Below are positions 36,420 through 45,921 of a stretch of 64,000 nt of DNA, piece after piece. The notes under the pieces were generated by a model. It was not told the DNA's origin, searched no databases, and was given only the letters and a program-made list of their open reading frames with translations. The first letter of the stretch is position 1. The number at the start of each line of letters is the position of its first letter. The position numbers were made by a program, and so were the translations under genes. The DNA is from JAICMB01 sp963795935 (GTDB lineage: Bacteria; Acidobacteriota; Terriglobia; Bryobacterales; Bryobacteraceae): assembly GCA_963795935.1 (NCBI GenBank), contig CAWCJO010000004.1, forward strand, positions 1,054,001 through 1,118,000, in the 5' to 3' direction.

Positions 36420-37777
36420 CACAGAATGTACCGGCTCAGATCCTGGTCCTTGACGATCTCGGCCAATTGCTTGCGGACGTACACGGAATCGATGCGGACG
36501 TTCTTTTTCTTCAGATCGGGTCCGGCGAAGGAGATCTCTTCGAGCAGTTTTTCCATGATGGTGTGGAGCCGCCGCGCGCCGATATTTTCGGCCGACTGGT
36601 TCACCTGGGCGGCAAAGCGCGCGATTTCCTCGATGGAGTCGTCGGTAAAATTCAGCTTGATGCCTTCGGTATCGAGCAGCGCGACGTATTGCTTGATCAG
36701 CGCGTTCTTCGGTTCTCTCAAGATGCGGATGAAATCCGCCTCGTTGAGCGATTTCAGCTCCACGCGGATGGGGAAGCGGCCCTGCAGCTCCGGGATCAGG
36801 TCGCTTGGTTTGGAGACGTGGAAGGCGCCGGCGGCGATGAACAGGATATGGTCCGTGCGCACGAAGCCGTGGCGGGTGTTTACGGTGGTTCCTTCGACGA
36901 TGGGCAGGATATCGCGCTGCACGCCTTCGCGGCTCACGTCGGGGCCATGTCCCGATTCGCGGCCGGCGATTTTATCGATCTCGTCGAGGAAAATGATGCC
37001 GTTGCGCTCCACGCGCTCGAGCGCGACGCGGGTGACCTGGTCCATGTCGATGAGCTTCTGCTCCTCTTCCTGAACCAGATACTCAATTGCTTCGCTGACG
37101 CGCATCTTGCGCTTGCGGGTGCGTTGACCGAAAAGGCCGGGCAGGACATCCTTCAAATTGATGTCCATCTCCTCCATGCCGCCGGCCGTGGAGACTTCAA
37201 ACGTGGGGCCGCGTTCCTTGACGTCGATCTCGACCATGCGGTCGTCAAGCTTACCGGCGCGGAGTTTTTCGCGCAGTTTCTCGCGCGTGCGCTCGACCGA
37301 TTCGGAAGCTTCGGCGGGAGGTGGCATCAGAAGATCCAGCAGGCGCTCTTCGGCGTTGCGCTCGGCGCGCTCGGAGACTTCGTCCAGGCGCTCTTCGCGG
37401 ACCATGTCGATGGCGATGTCGACCAGGTCGCGGATCATGGCTTCGACGTCGCGGCCGACATAGCCGACTTCGGTGAACTTGCTCGCCTCCACTTTGAGGA
37501 ACGGCGAATTGGCGAGCTTGGCGAGACGGCGCGCCAGCTCCGTTTTGCCGACGCCCGTGGGTCCGATCATGAGGATGTTCTTGGGCATGACCTCTTCGGC
37601 CATCTCGGGCTCGAGCTTCTGGCGGCGGATGCGGTTGCGCAGCGCGATGGCGACGGCGCGTTTGGCCTCGGCTTGGCCGATGACGTATTTATCCAACTCC
37701 TGACAGATTTCGCGCGGGGTCAGCTCGTCGAGAAGAGGGGCTTCGTCGTTGGCCTGACCGGGCAAGTAGATGACCAT
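36419..37777 (-). CDS. hslU: HslUV protease ATPase subunit HslU
   Basis: 452 residues. The AAA+ Clp ATPase has Walker A GPTGVGKTELARRLAKLA, FTEVGYVGRDVEAMIRDL, the I-domain in the middle, Walker B GIIFLDEIDKIAG, and the C-terminal end DLSRYIL that docks into HslV. HslU unfolds substrates and threads them into the HslV chamber. It begins 1 nt after the hslV stop (ATG 37777). Confidence 0.97.
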   Translation of the reverse strand: MVIYLPGQANDEAPLLDELTPREICQELDKYVIGQAEAKRAVAIALRNRIRRQKLEPEMAEEVMPKNILMIGPTGVGKTELARRLAKLANSPFLKVEASKFTEVGYVGRDVEAMIRDLVDIAIDMVREERLDEVSERAERNAEERLLDLLMPPPAEASESVERTREKLREKLRAGKLDDRMVEIDVKERGPTFEVSTAGGMEEMDINLKDVLPGLFGQRTRKRKMRVSEAIEYLVQEEEQKLIDMDQVTRVALERVERNGIIFLDEIDKIAGRESGHGPDVSREGVQRDILPIVEGTTVNTRHGFVRTDHILFIAAGAFHVSKPSDLIPELQGRFPIRVELKSLNEADFIRILREPKNALIKQYVALLDTEGIKLNFTDDSIEEIARFAAQVNQSAENIGARRLHTIMEKLLEEISFAGPDLKKKNVRIDSVYVRKQLAEIVKDQDLSRYIL

Positions 37778-37778
37778 T

Positions 37779-38318
37779 TTAGGCCAATTCCTCATAAGTC
37801 ACGTTTTCGTTTGTGTAGATGCAAGTGCGGCCGGCGATGGCCATGGACTTTTCCGCGACCTGACGGGCATCGAGCTCGGTATTTTCCATCAGAGCGACGG
37901 CTGCGGATTTGGCGAAGGCGCCGCCGGAGCCGATGGCGGCGATGTCGTTGTCCGGCTCAATCACATCGCCATTGCCGGAGACGATGTAGGTATACTGCTG
38001 GTCGGCGACGAGCAGGAGAGCTTCGAGATGGCGCAGAATGCGGTCCGTGCGCCACTCCTTCGCGAGCTCGACGACGCTGCGGGGCAGATTGCCGTTATGC
38101 TGCTCGAGCTTGGCTTCGAAGCGGGCGAAGAGCGCGAAGGCGTCGGCGGTGGAGCCGGCGAATCCGGCGAGAATCTTGGTGTTGTAGAGCCGGCGGAGTT
38201 TGCGGGCGGAGGCCTTGAGGACTTCCTGGCCGAGCGTGACCTGGCCGTCGCCGGCCATTACGACCTTGCCGTTGCGGCGGACGCAAAGTATTGTTGTGGA
38301 ACGGATTCGTTCTTTCAT
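37779..38318 (-). CDS. hslV: HslUV protease peptidase subunit HslV
   Basis: 179 residues. Mature Thr (TTILCVRRNGKVVMAGDGQV) after the short propeptide MKERIRS is the catalytic nucleophile. Also seen are RRLYNTKILAGFAGSTADAF, ELAKEWRTDRILRHLEALL and IAAIGSGGAFAKSAA. It is the proteasome-like peptidase of the HslUV heat-shock protease. First gene of the unit on this strand. Confidence 0.97.
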   Translation of the reverse strand: MKERIRSTTILCVRRNGKVVMAGDGQVTLGQEVLKASARKLRRLYNTKILAGFAGSTADAFALFARFEAKLEQHNGNLPRSVVELAKEWRTDRILRHLEALLLVADQQYTYIVSGNGDVIEPDNDIAAIGSGGAFAKSAAVALMENTELDARQVAEKSMAIAGRTCIYTNENVTYEELA

Positions 38319-38375
38319 CTTATGGGCGGCCGGTACGCGCCGAGTGGCGCCGGCGCTACGGCGCGGAGATCTTTC

Positions 38376-38417
38376 AGTGTAGCGCGGGCAGTGTGGCGCG
38401 GGCAGTGTAGCGCGGCA
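38376..38417. repeat. Three tandem copies of a 14-bp unit upstream of hslV
   Basis: AGTGTAGCGCGGGC at 38376, AGTGTGGCGCGGGC at 38390 and AGTGTAGCGCGGCA at 38404 follow one another exactly. The repeat ends about 57 bp upstream of the hslV start, where regulation would be expected. It may be an operator array or simple slippage. Confidence 0.75.
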
Positions 38418-38454
38418 CGGCGCGGGGCAAAGGTCCGAATCGCGCTAGGTATGG

Positions 38455-38718
38455 TTTAGCGCAAGGCAAGTACACGATCAGATCACGCCATTCCGAGGCG
38501 TGCGATGCGGTCCAGAGCAGCATAGTTGATTCGACAATTTCACCGATTGCCTTCCGCTGGGGAATAATGAAAAGGCCCGGGTTGGACTTTCCGGCAGGGC
38601 GGCGCTCCCGCCCCCTTGGCGTCCACAACATCGGCGGCAGGCTCACGTGACCCCATACTATTTATGATGTCGCAGTCGAGGTCTTCATCCGCCAAGAAGC
38701 GGACCGTTACATTCGTTT
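38455..38718 (-). pseudogene. DUF5615 PIN-like toxin remnant
   Basis: VTVRFLADEDLDCDIIN and REPAADVVDAKGAG match the start of DUF5615 (PIN-like) proteins. The next 35-40 residues are missing, and the tail GLFIIPQRKAIGEIVEST then ASEWRDLIVYLP follows in another frame. Internal loss makes it non-functional. It is paired with DUF433, as in many toxin-antitoxin modules. Confidence 0.6.
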
Positions 38719-38996
38719 GGAGTCGATCTGCCGACGAGCCGATTCCAGGCAGCAATAAAGTTCGGGATTCGTCTGGCTCAGCGGAAGCGTAGTGCGTTCA
38801 AGCTCGCGCTCGCCTTCGGCGACGTAATCGCCTTCTCGTTCTCAAGATAATAGCCGATCACGCCGTACACTTGGGATAATTTGAGCGCCGGAAACGACTG
38901 GACGATTTTGTCCTGAGAGGCGCCTTGCTGGAAGCGGATCAAAACAGAATCAAGCGACACGCTCGTTCCCGAGGCATAGAGACGCCGTCACGCACC
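38707..38996 (-). pseudogene. DUF433 antitoxin remnant
   Basis: YASGTSVSLDSVLIRFQQGA then FPALKLSQVYGVIGYYLENE are the DUF433 winged-helix core. The tail AEGERELERTTLPLSQTNPE then LYCCLESARRQ is in another frame and ends at TAA 38707-38709, overlapping the DUF5615 gene. Both the start and the frame near 38822 are damaged. Confidence 0.6.
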
Positions 38997-39373
38997 CTGG
39001 TGTTCTCGGTCTGCATCTGGACGGCTTGGGCTTGCACCTCGACCGATTCGCTCACTTCGCCGAGCTGGAGCACCGCGTCGGTGCGAACCGTCGCCAGCCG
39101 TTAGCGTGATGCCCGCCTCCACGAAGCGATTGAAGCCCGGCGCGGTGATCTCGACCTGTTAGTTTCCGGGTACCAGGTTGGGAGCTTATACTCGCCCGTG
39201 CTCGTGGTATTGACGCGCTCGGAGGAACCGGTAGCCTGGTTCGTGACGACAACCGGGGCGCCCGCGACAGCGGCGCCGCTCGAGTCCGTAAAGACACCGT
39301 GATGTTGCCCCGCTCGGATTGGCAAAACCGCCGCTGCGGCGAGCGGCAGCAGAATAAAAAGCCGTAGGGACAT
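38997..39373 (-). pseudogene. N-terminal remnant of a carboxypeptidase-regulatory/TonB-type receptor
   Basis: A signal peptide (LRLFILLPLAAAAVLPIRAG) and HGVFTDSSGAAVAGAPVVVT then ATGSSERVNTTSTGEYKLP match the opening Ig-like regulatory domain of acidobacterial TonB-type receptors. After frame changes it ends at GEVSESVEVQAQAVQMQTEN and then joins the DUF433 remnant. The barrel (hundreds of residues) is gone. Confidence 0.6.
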
Positions 39374-39399
39374 AAGTTCTCTAGTGGGCGTGCGGGTAT

Positions 39400-40497
39400 T
39401 TACGCCATACGATCGGCGGACTGGATCAGCGCCCGGATATAGCCGTAACAAAACGCGAAGGATTGCAGCCCCCGCGGATCGTCGGGCGCGACGGGAACGT
39501 GGTCCGGCATGAGCATGTAGGGATAGCCGACTTCCTTGTAGACGTGAATGGCTCTTACAAAATCGATGTCGCCCTCGTCCGGAAATACTTCCTCAAAGTC
39601 ATTGCGGTGACCCCGAATGTTGCGGAAATGGACGTTGAATATTTTCTTGCGGCTGCCGAAATAGCGGATTACGTCGTAGATCTCGGTTCCGGGATTGTTC
39701 AGCATTTCCGATACGGTGCCCTGGCAAAAGTTCAGGCCATGGTATGGGCTCTCTCGAATGGCGATGAATTTTTTCAGACCGTCGACAGTGCCGAGGACGC
39801 GCACCACGCCCTGGTAGCCTTCGGGCGGAACGCCGGGGTCGTGCGGATGGCACGCCATGCGGATTTTGTACTCGTTCGCGACGGGAATGACGCGATCGAG
39901 ATAGTAAGTGATGCGCTCCCAGAACATGTCGCCATTCACCTCGCCGGCTCTCGTCAGCGGCGGATTGGGGTGCGCTTCGCTCAGCTTCCATGTGCTGTAC
40001 ATGGCGTCGCCGCGGCCCGGAGTGCGGCCGGTGCGCAGCACCCCCAAAATGCTCATGTTGTATTTGATAGACGGAATGCCCGCCGACGCGCAGTTCTTAA
40101 TCAGCGTCTGCAGGGATTCGATGTCGCGATCGCGCTCCGGGCTTTGGGCGAGCATGATCGCGGGATGCTTTTCCCGATCGATATGGCTGGACGCGAGGAA
40201 CGGCGGCGCAATGCAATCGATCGAAATTCCATTCTTTTCCGCCAGGTCGCGCATAGCGCTGAGTTCATCGACCGTGGCATAGAGCCGACCGTCCGCGATG
40301 GGGGGATAGCCGCAGATATTACGGACTCCGTAGCGCGCGAGGTATTTCAGGTGCGCGTCGGTGGTGGGAGCGGTCTGGCATCCCAGTTTCATGAGGGCGC
40401 GATTACTTTTCGCGCCGGAAGAAGGAGTGGACGCGATACCGCCGCTCAGAGCCGCGGCCGCGACTCCCGATGAAGATAGAAACTTCCTGCGATTCAT
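39400..40497 (-). CDS. Exported mannonate dehydratase-like (UxuA) sugar enzyme
   Basis: 365 residues. MNRRKFLSSSGVAAAALSGG is a twin-arginine signal. The body is a TIM barrel with RMACHPHDPGVPP, HGLNFCQGTVSEM, KIFNVHFRNIRGHRN and FPDEGDIDFVRAI, the metal and substrate segments of mannonate dehydratases, which dehydrate D-mannonate in hexuronate breakdown. A xylose-isomerase-like sugar epimerase is the alternative. Export is unusual for UxuA, so the substrate may differ. Confidence 0.78.
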   Translation of the reverse strand: MNRRKFLSSSGVAAAALSGGIASTPSSGAKSNRALMKLGCQTAPTTDAHLKYLARYGVRNICGYPPIADGRLYATVDELSAMRDLAEKNGISIDCIAPPFLASSHIDREKHPAIMLAQSPERDRDIESLQTLIKNCASAGIPSIKYNMSILGVLRTGRTPGRGDAMYSTWKLSEAHPNPPLTRAGEVNGDMFWERITYYLDRVIPVANEYKIRMACHPHDPGVPPEGYQGVVRVLGTVDGLKKFIAIRESPYHGLNFCQGTVSEMLNNPGTEIYDVIRYFGSRKKIFNVHFRNIRGHRNDFEEVFPDEGDIDFVRAIHVYKEVGYPYMLMPDHVPVAPDDPRGLQSFAFCYGYIRALIQSADRMA

Positions 40498-40591
40498 GTT
40501 GTTGTTTTCCGTCGATTAACCACGCTATAACACGCGTTGCGGCGATGCAAGCAGCTCGAATTGCAGCAATAGTGTCCAGCGCGCGCACAGT

Positions 40592-41173
40592 TCACTCCAG
40601 CGAGGAATCGACAGAAGATAAGACGGATTTGCCGCTGTTTTCAAGGTCGAGCGTTTCATAAAAGCTGAGGGAGTTGTCGCCTTGCCTCGCGATTCGGGTG
40701 CGTTTCAGAGCGCCGTATTCGTCGGCCAGCGGAAATCGTGAGGAGTGTTGAGCTATAACCAACTCGCTGGGGCGGGAGCCTAGCAGGTCGAGGCTCTGGG
40801 CGTACTCCCGGTCGAGCTCATAAGGCGGATCGAGAAAGACGATATCGGCGGCGAGGCGCTCCAGCACCGCGGCGGCTTTTCCGGTGAATACCTCGGCCCG
40901 TTTTTCGAGTCCGAGAGCGGCGAGATTATCGCGGATGATTTCGACCGCCGCGCGGCTCTTCTCGACAAAGATCGCGTGCGCGGCGCCGCGGCTTAGCGCT
41001 TCGATGCCGACGGCTCCCGTTCCGGCGTAGGCGTCCAGAAATGTGACGCCTTCGATCCTCGGAGCCAGAATGTTGAAGAGAGTTTCGCGGAGCCGGTCCG
41101 GCGTGGGGCGGGTATTGAGACCGGAAAGGGTCTTCAGCCTGCGGCTGCGAAATTCGCCCGCGATCACTCGCAT
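40592..41173 (-). CDS. rsmD: 16S rRNA (guanine966-N2)-methyltransferase RsmD
   Basis: 193 residues. MRVIAGEFRSRRLKTL then RPTPDRLRETLFNIL is the RsmD start; FLDAYAGTGAVGIEALSRGA is the SAM site and IVFLDPPYEL the catalytic DPPY. It methylates 16S rRNA guanine 966. It lies 13 nt downstream of recG on the same strand, a common pairing of housekeeping genes. Confidence 0.95.
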   Translation of the reverse strand: MRVIAGEFRSRRLKTLSGLNTRPTPDRLRETLFNILAPRIEGVTFLDAYAGTGAVGIEALSRGAAHAIFVEKSRAAVEIIRDNLAALGLEKRAEVFTGKAAAVLERLAADIVFLDPPYELDREYAQSLDLLGSRPSELVIAQHSSRFPLADEYGALKRTRIARQGDNSLSFYETLDLENSGKSVLSSVDSSLE

Positions 41174-41186
41174 TTGGCGGCTCGCG

Positions 41187-43292
41187 TCAGCCCACCTGAA
41201 TCAGGCCGTAGCGGCGCTGCCAATGATCGCGAATGTAGGCGACGCCGCGGCGCAGCTCCTCTTCCGACGGCGGCATTTCGGTGAAGCGGCGGGCTTCGCC
41301 GCGCGCCAGCTCCAATACCTCGGAGTCGCGGATGATGTTGGCGATTCGCAACGCGGGCAAGCCGGACTGTTTGGTGCCGAAGAACTCGCCGGGGCCGCGC
41401 AGCTTCATATCCATTTCGGCGATGTAGAAGCCGTCGTTCGACTCGACCATCGTGAGGATGCGCTCTTTCGCGGCTTCGTTCAGCTTGCCGGTGACGAGAA
41501 CGCAATAGCTTTGCTCCGCGCCCCGTCCGACGCGTCCACGCAATTGATGGAGCTGGGCCAGGCCGAAGCGCTCGGCCTGTTCGATGACCATGACGGTCGC
41601 GTTCGGCACGTCCACGCCCACCTCGATGACGGTGGTCGAGACCAGAATCGCGATCTCGCCGCGCTTGAACTGTTCCATTACGGTCTCCTTTTTTTCGGAC
41701 GTCAGTTTGCCGTGCAACAGACCGACGGAGATGGAGGGGAAGACGTTTTCAGAAAGATGCTGGTACATCTTTTCGGCGGCCTTGACGGCCTGCGTTTCCG
41801 ATTCTTCAATCACGGGGTAAACGATGTATGACTGACGTCCTTGCTCCACCTGCTGTTTGAGGGAGCTGTAGACGCGCTCAACCTGATCCTCGGTGACGTG
41901 CTTCGTGATCACGGTCTTGCGTCCGGGCGGCAATTCGTCGATCACTGAAACGTCGAGGTCGCCATATATGGTCAGCGCGAGCGTGCGCGGGATGGGCGTG
42001 GCGGTCATGACGAGCACATCGGGGTGGCGTCCTTTTTCAAGCAAGCGAAGCCGCTGCAAGACGCCGAAGCGATGCTGTTCATCGACGATCGCGAGACCCA
42101 GCCGCTGGAACTCGACGTCTTCTTCGATCAGCGCGTGCGTTCCGATCGCGATCTGGGCGTAGCCGGAGGCGAGCAGTTTCTTGATCTGCGTCTTCTCGCG
42201 CGCCGTCGAAGATCCCGTCAACAGTACGGGTACATATCCAAGCTTGTGGAAGAGCTTCTTGAAATAGAGGTAATGCTGCGTGGCGAGGATTTCGGTCGGC
42301 GCCAGGATCACGACCTGGTACTTGTTCTCGATCGCGATCACGGCGGCTTCGGCGGCAACCAGCGTTTTGCCGCTTCCGACGTCGCCTTGCAGCAGACGGC
42401 TCATGGGATGCGGCTGCTTCATATCTTCCGCAGATTTCGTGCAGCACGCGTTTTTGCGCGCCGGTAGGCTTGAACGGGAGCATCGTTTTGATGCGCTCGC
42501 GCACGCCTTCCGTCAGCTCGAACGCGATGCCCGGCTGCAGCCGCGCCTTGGCGCGCTTCAGCGAGAGTCCGCACTCCAGCCAGAAGAATTCTTCGAAGAT
42601 GAGCCGGAACTGGGCGGGCGAGCGGAAGGCGTTCAGCAAGCGCAGGTCGGAATCCTGGGGAGGGAAGTGCGTGTCGCGGATGGATGTCCAGCGCTCCGGC
42701 AGTTTCAGCCGCGAGCGGATCTCTTCGAGGAAGCGGATCGCTCAGCGTGCGGCAATTCTTCGAGCACGCGGAAAATAATGTTGCGGAAGACGCGCGTCGT
42801 GATCTTGCCGGCGGCCTCATAGATCGGAACGACGCGGCCGGTGTGCAGCGCCGCGTCACCGTCGTCTTCGCCGGACAACAGCTCGAACTCCGGATGCATG
42901 ATCAGCAGATCGCCGGTGTAGCTGTCGAGCTCGACTTTGCCGTACAAGGCGACGCGCACGCCCGGTTGGAGGCGGTCCTCAAGATAGGCGCCGTGAAACC
43001 ACTTGCCAAGCAGCCGCTCGCGCGATCCGTCGCTGAAGGCGGCCTCGAAAAGACCGAGGCTGCGGCGGCGGAAGGCGGCGAGTTTCGCGCTCTTCACCTC
43101 GGCGACAACGGTGGCCATTTCGCCGGGCGCGAGCTGCGCGATGGTCTTTACGTTGCTGCGGTCTTCGTAGCGGAAGGGGACGTAGCCGAGCAGGTCTTCG
43201 ACGGTGAACAGCCCCTTGGTCTTGAACGTTTCGGCTCGCGCGGGACCCACGCCCTTGACGTACATGAGCGGTGTCGAAAGCTCCAGCGGCAA
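41187..43292 (-). CDS. recG: ATP-dependent DNA helicase RecG, frameshifted
   Basis: Wedge-domain start VKGVGPARAETFKTKGLFTV then LLGYVPFRYEDRSNV, a middle piece with FELTEGVRERIKTMLPFKPT then GAQKRVLHEI, and helicase motifs RLLQGDVGSGKTLVAAEAAV, VDEQHRFGVLQR, VMTATPIPRTLAL, STTVIEVGVDVPNA and QLRGRVGRG. The pieces lie in different frames, with breaks near 42735 and 42425. The total, 2106 nt, is a multiple of three and gives 701 residues, the normal RecG size. RecG remodels stalled forks. TTG 43292 or ATG 43265 is the start. Confidence 0.92.
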
Positions 43293-43315
43293 ACCACAGT
43301 GTACAATGGCGCGTA

Positions 43316-44271
43316 ATGAAACCCGCTGTTATGCTGTTCGCTTTTGCCGCGCTGGCGAGCGCCGCGGAGTTGCGCCTCGGAATTATCGGAACGGATACTT
43401 CCCACGCCATTGCGTTCGCGAAAACCTTGAACGATCCCAACGCGCCGGACCACGTTGCGGGAGCGCGCGTCGTGGCGGCGTACCGGGGAGGAAGTCCCGA
43501 CATTGAGTCGAGCCGTTCACGCATCGACGCGTTTACGCGCGAGCTGCAGCGAGAAGTGGGGCGTCAAGATGGTCGATTCGATTGCCGGGTTATGCGGCCA
43601 GGTCGATGGAATTCTACTCGAAAGCGTGGACGGGCGCGTTCATCTGGCGCAGGCGCGGCAGGCGGTGGCGTGCGGCAAGCCGCTGTTTATCGACAAGCCG
43701 CTGGCATCCACTCTCGAGGACGCGCGCGGCATCGCGAAAGCTGGCTAAGGATGCGGGGGCGCCGTGGTTCAGCTCTTCCAGTCTGCGCTTCGGAGAAGCG
43801 GCGAAGCTGCGGCTGGCGCCCGATCTGGAAGGCGCGATGACGTGGGGACCCGGGCCGCTCGAAGAGCATCATCAACTCGATCTCTCCTGGTACGCGGTGC
43901 ACGCGATCGAGATGCTGTACACGATCATGGGAACGGGCTGCGACGAGGTCACGCGCACATCGTCGCCCGATGCCGATATTGTCGTGGGCCGCTGGAAGGA
44001 CGGCCGCCTTGGCTCCGTTCGCGCCTTGCGGCCCTACAGCGCTTATGGCGCGGTCGCGTTCAAGAAGCCGCAAGCAGGCAGCCATAACGCCACGACGCAG
44101 ATTGTAGAAGAAAGCCACGCCGGTTACGGGGAACTGGTGCGCGAGATTGTGAAGTTCATGGAAACGAAACAGCCGCCCGTGCCGAACGACGAGACGTTGG
44201 AGATCTTCGCGTTCATGGATGCCGCGCAGCGCAGTAAAGAAAACGGCGGCAAGCCAATGCGTCTGAGATAA
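43316..44271 (+). CDS. Secreted Gfo/Idh/MocA-like oxidoreductase, frameshifted twice
   Basis: Signal peptide MKPAVMLFAFAALASAAEL, then RLGIIGTDTSHAIAFAKTLN. Frame changes near 43555 and 43740 split the gene; the middle reads KMVDSIAGLCGQVDGILLES and GKPLFIDKPLASTLEDARGI, with the family active-site Lys-Pro, and the end GAMTWGPGPLEEHHQLDLSW, MEAAQRS-like tail to PMRLR. About 318 residues. The substrate is unknown. It is divergent from recG and precedes a lactate permease. Confidence 0.75.
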
Positions 44272-44285
44272 AATCGTCGCATCCT

Positions 44286-45902
44286 ATGTGGCGGCAGACA
44301 TACGCGCCGTTGGGCGGCAGCCTGGGGTTTTCCGCGCTTGCGGCGGCGATCCCCATTTTTGCGCTGCTGTTCGCGATCGGCGTGAAGCGGGTTCCGGCTT
44401 GGAAGGCGTCGCTGATCGGGCTGGGGGCCGCGGTGTTGGTGGCGCTGTTTGTCTACCGCATGCCCTTCGGATTGATGGTGGAATCCGTGGCGTACGGGGC
44501 CGCGTTCGGGCTGTTTCCTATCGGCTGGATTATCTTTTGGGCCATCGTGCTGTATCGAGTCAGCGTCGAAACCGGACAGTTCGAGGTCATTAAGGATTCA
44601 GTCGGATCGTTGACGGACGACAAGCGCCTGCAGGCTCTTCTGATCGCGTTTGCATTTGGCGCTTTCATCGAGGGAGCATCGGGCTTCGGCACTCCCGTGG
44701 CGGTGGCGGCGGCCATGCTCACGGGTTTAGGTTTTCGTCCGTTTTACGCGGCGGGAATTTGCCTGCTGGCCAACACCGCTCCGGTCGCGTTTGGAGCGAT
44801 CGGCATTCCATTGGTCACCCTCGCCGGAACCACGGGGCTGCCATTGCGATTGCTGAGCGCGGACGTGGGGCGCATCTGCGCTCCGGTGTCGCTGTTTATT
44901 CCGGCGTATCTGGTGCTCGTGATGGGGGGTTGGCGCGCGCTGAGGGGCGTGCTCCCGGGAGTCGTCGTTTGCGGCGTTGCGTTCGCGGGAACGCAGTTCA
45001 CCGTGTCGAACTTCTTCAGCGTGTACGTAACCGATATTCTGAGTTCGCTGGCGGCGATTCTGTGCCTGGTGCTGCTGCTTCAGGCGTGGCGGCCGAAAGA
45101 TCGCGAGCCTGCCGAGGGCGCCGCCGCGATCAAGCCCCGTTATAGCGCCGCACAAATTCTGTATGCGTGGGGGCCCTATGCTTTGCTCGTCATCTTTGTT
45201 TCGCTGTGGGGCGTCGACGCCGTCAAAGTCTGGCTCAACAAAGCGACGCTGAATTTCAATTGGCCCGGCTTGCACAACCAGATCCTGCGCCTGCCGCCCG
45301 CGGTAGCGAAGCCATCGCCCTACGCGGCGGTGTACAAGCTCGATCTGCTGGCCGCCGCTGGGACCTCGTGTATGTTCGCGGCCGTCGGAGCCGCCGTGCT
45401 GCTACGCGTGAACGCGCTCAAGTTCGTGCGCCTCGTCCTGTCCACGGCGAAACAGCTCGCCTTTCCCATGCTGACTTTAGCCGCCGTGCTGGCGCTGGCA
45501 TACCTGATGAATTACTGCAGCGCCACGGCAACGCTCGGCCTCGCGTTCGCCGCCAGCGGCGTTCTCTTCCCGTTCTTCAGCGCCTTGCTCGGCTGGGTGG
45601 GAGTGTTCCTCACCGGCAGCGATACCTCCGCGAATGCGCTGTTCGGCAACCTGCAAGTGGTCACCGCCAACAGCCTGCATTTGAAGCCGGTGCTGATGGC
45701 GGCGTCCAATTCAACCGGGGGCGTCATGGGCAAAATGATCAGCCTGCAAAGCATCGCCGTCGCGGCGGCCGCCACCGGCATGCCGGCCGAAGACGAAGCG
45801 CGCCTCTTTCGATTCACGCTCAAGCACAGCATTTTTCTCGCCGTAGTGGTCGGGCTGGTGGTGGTGTTCTATTCCTACGTGATGCCGGCGTGGGCGAATT
45901 GA
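44286..45902 (+). CDS. lctP: L-lactate permease (LctP family)
   Basis: 538 residues, about 13 helices. Family segments include FAFGAFIEGASGFGTPVAVA, GICLLANTAPVAFGAIGIPL, LMNYCSATATLGLAFAASG and LTGSDTSANALFGNLQ. It is a proton-coupled importer of lactate or glycolate. It starts 14 nt after the oxidoreductase stop, so the two may share a transcript. Part of a second copy seems to persist near 48550. Confidence 0.93.
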   Translation: MWRQTYAPLGGSLGFSALAAAIPIFALLFAIGVKRVPAWKASLIGLGAAVLVALFVYRMPFGLMVESVAYGAAFGLFPIGWIIFWAIVLYRVSVETGQFEVIKDSVGSLTDDKRLQALLIAFAFGAFIEGASGFGTPVAVAAAMLTGLGFRPFYAAGICLLANTAPVAFGAIGIPLVTLAGTTGLPLRLLSADVGRICAPVSLFIPAYLVLVMGGWRALRGVLPGVVVCGVAFAGTQFTVSNFFSVYVTDILSSLAAILCLVLLLQAWRPKDREPAEGAAAIKPRYSAAQILYAWGPYALLVIFVSLWGVDAVKVWLNKATLNFNWPGLHNQILRLPPAVAKPSPYAAVYKLDLLAAAGTSCMFAAVGAAVLLRVNALKFVRLVLSTAKQLAFPMLTLAAVLALAYLMNYCSATATLGLAFAASGVLFPFFSALLGWVGVFLTGSDTSANALFGNLQVVTANSLHLKPVLMAASNSTGGVMGKMISLQSIAVAAAATGMPAEDEARLFRFTLKHSIFLAVVVGLVVVFYSYVMPAWAN

Positions 45903-45921
45903 GGGGATTCAGCCGTTCGTA

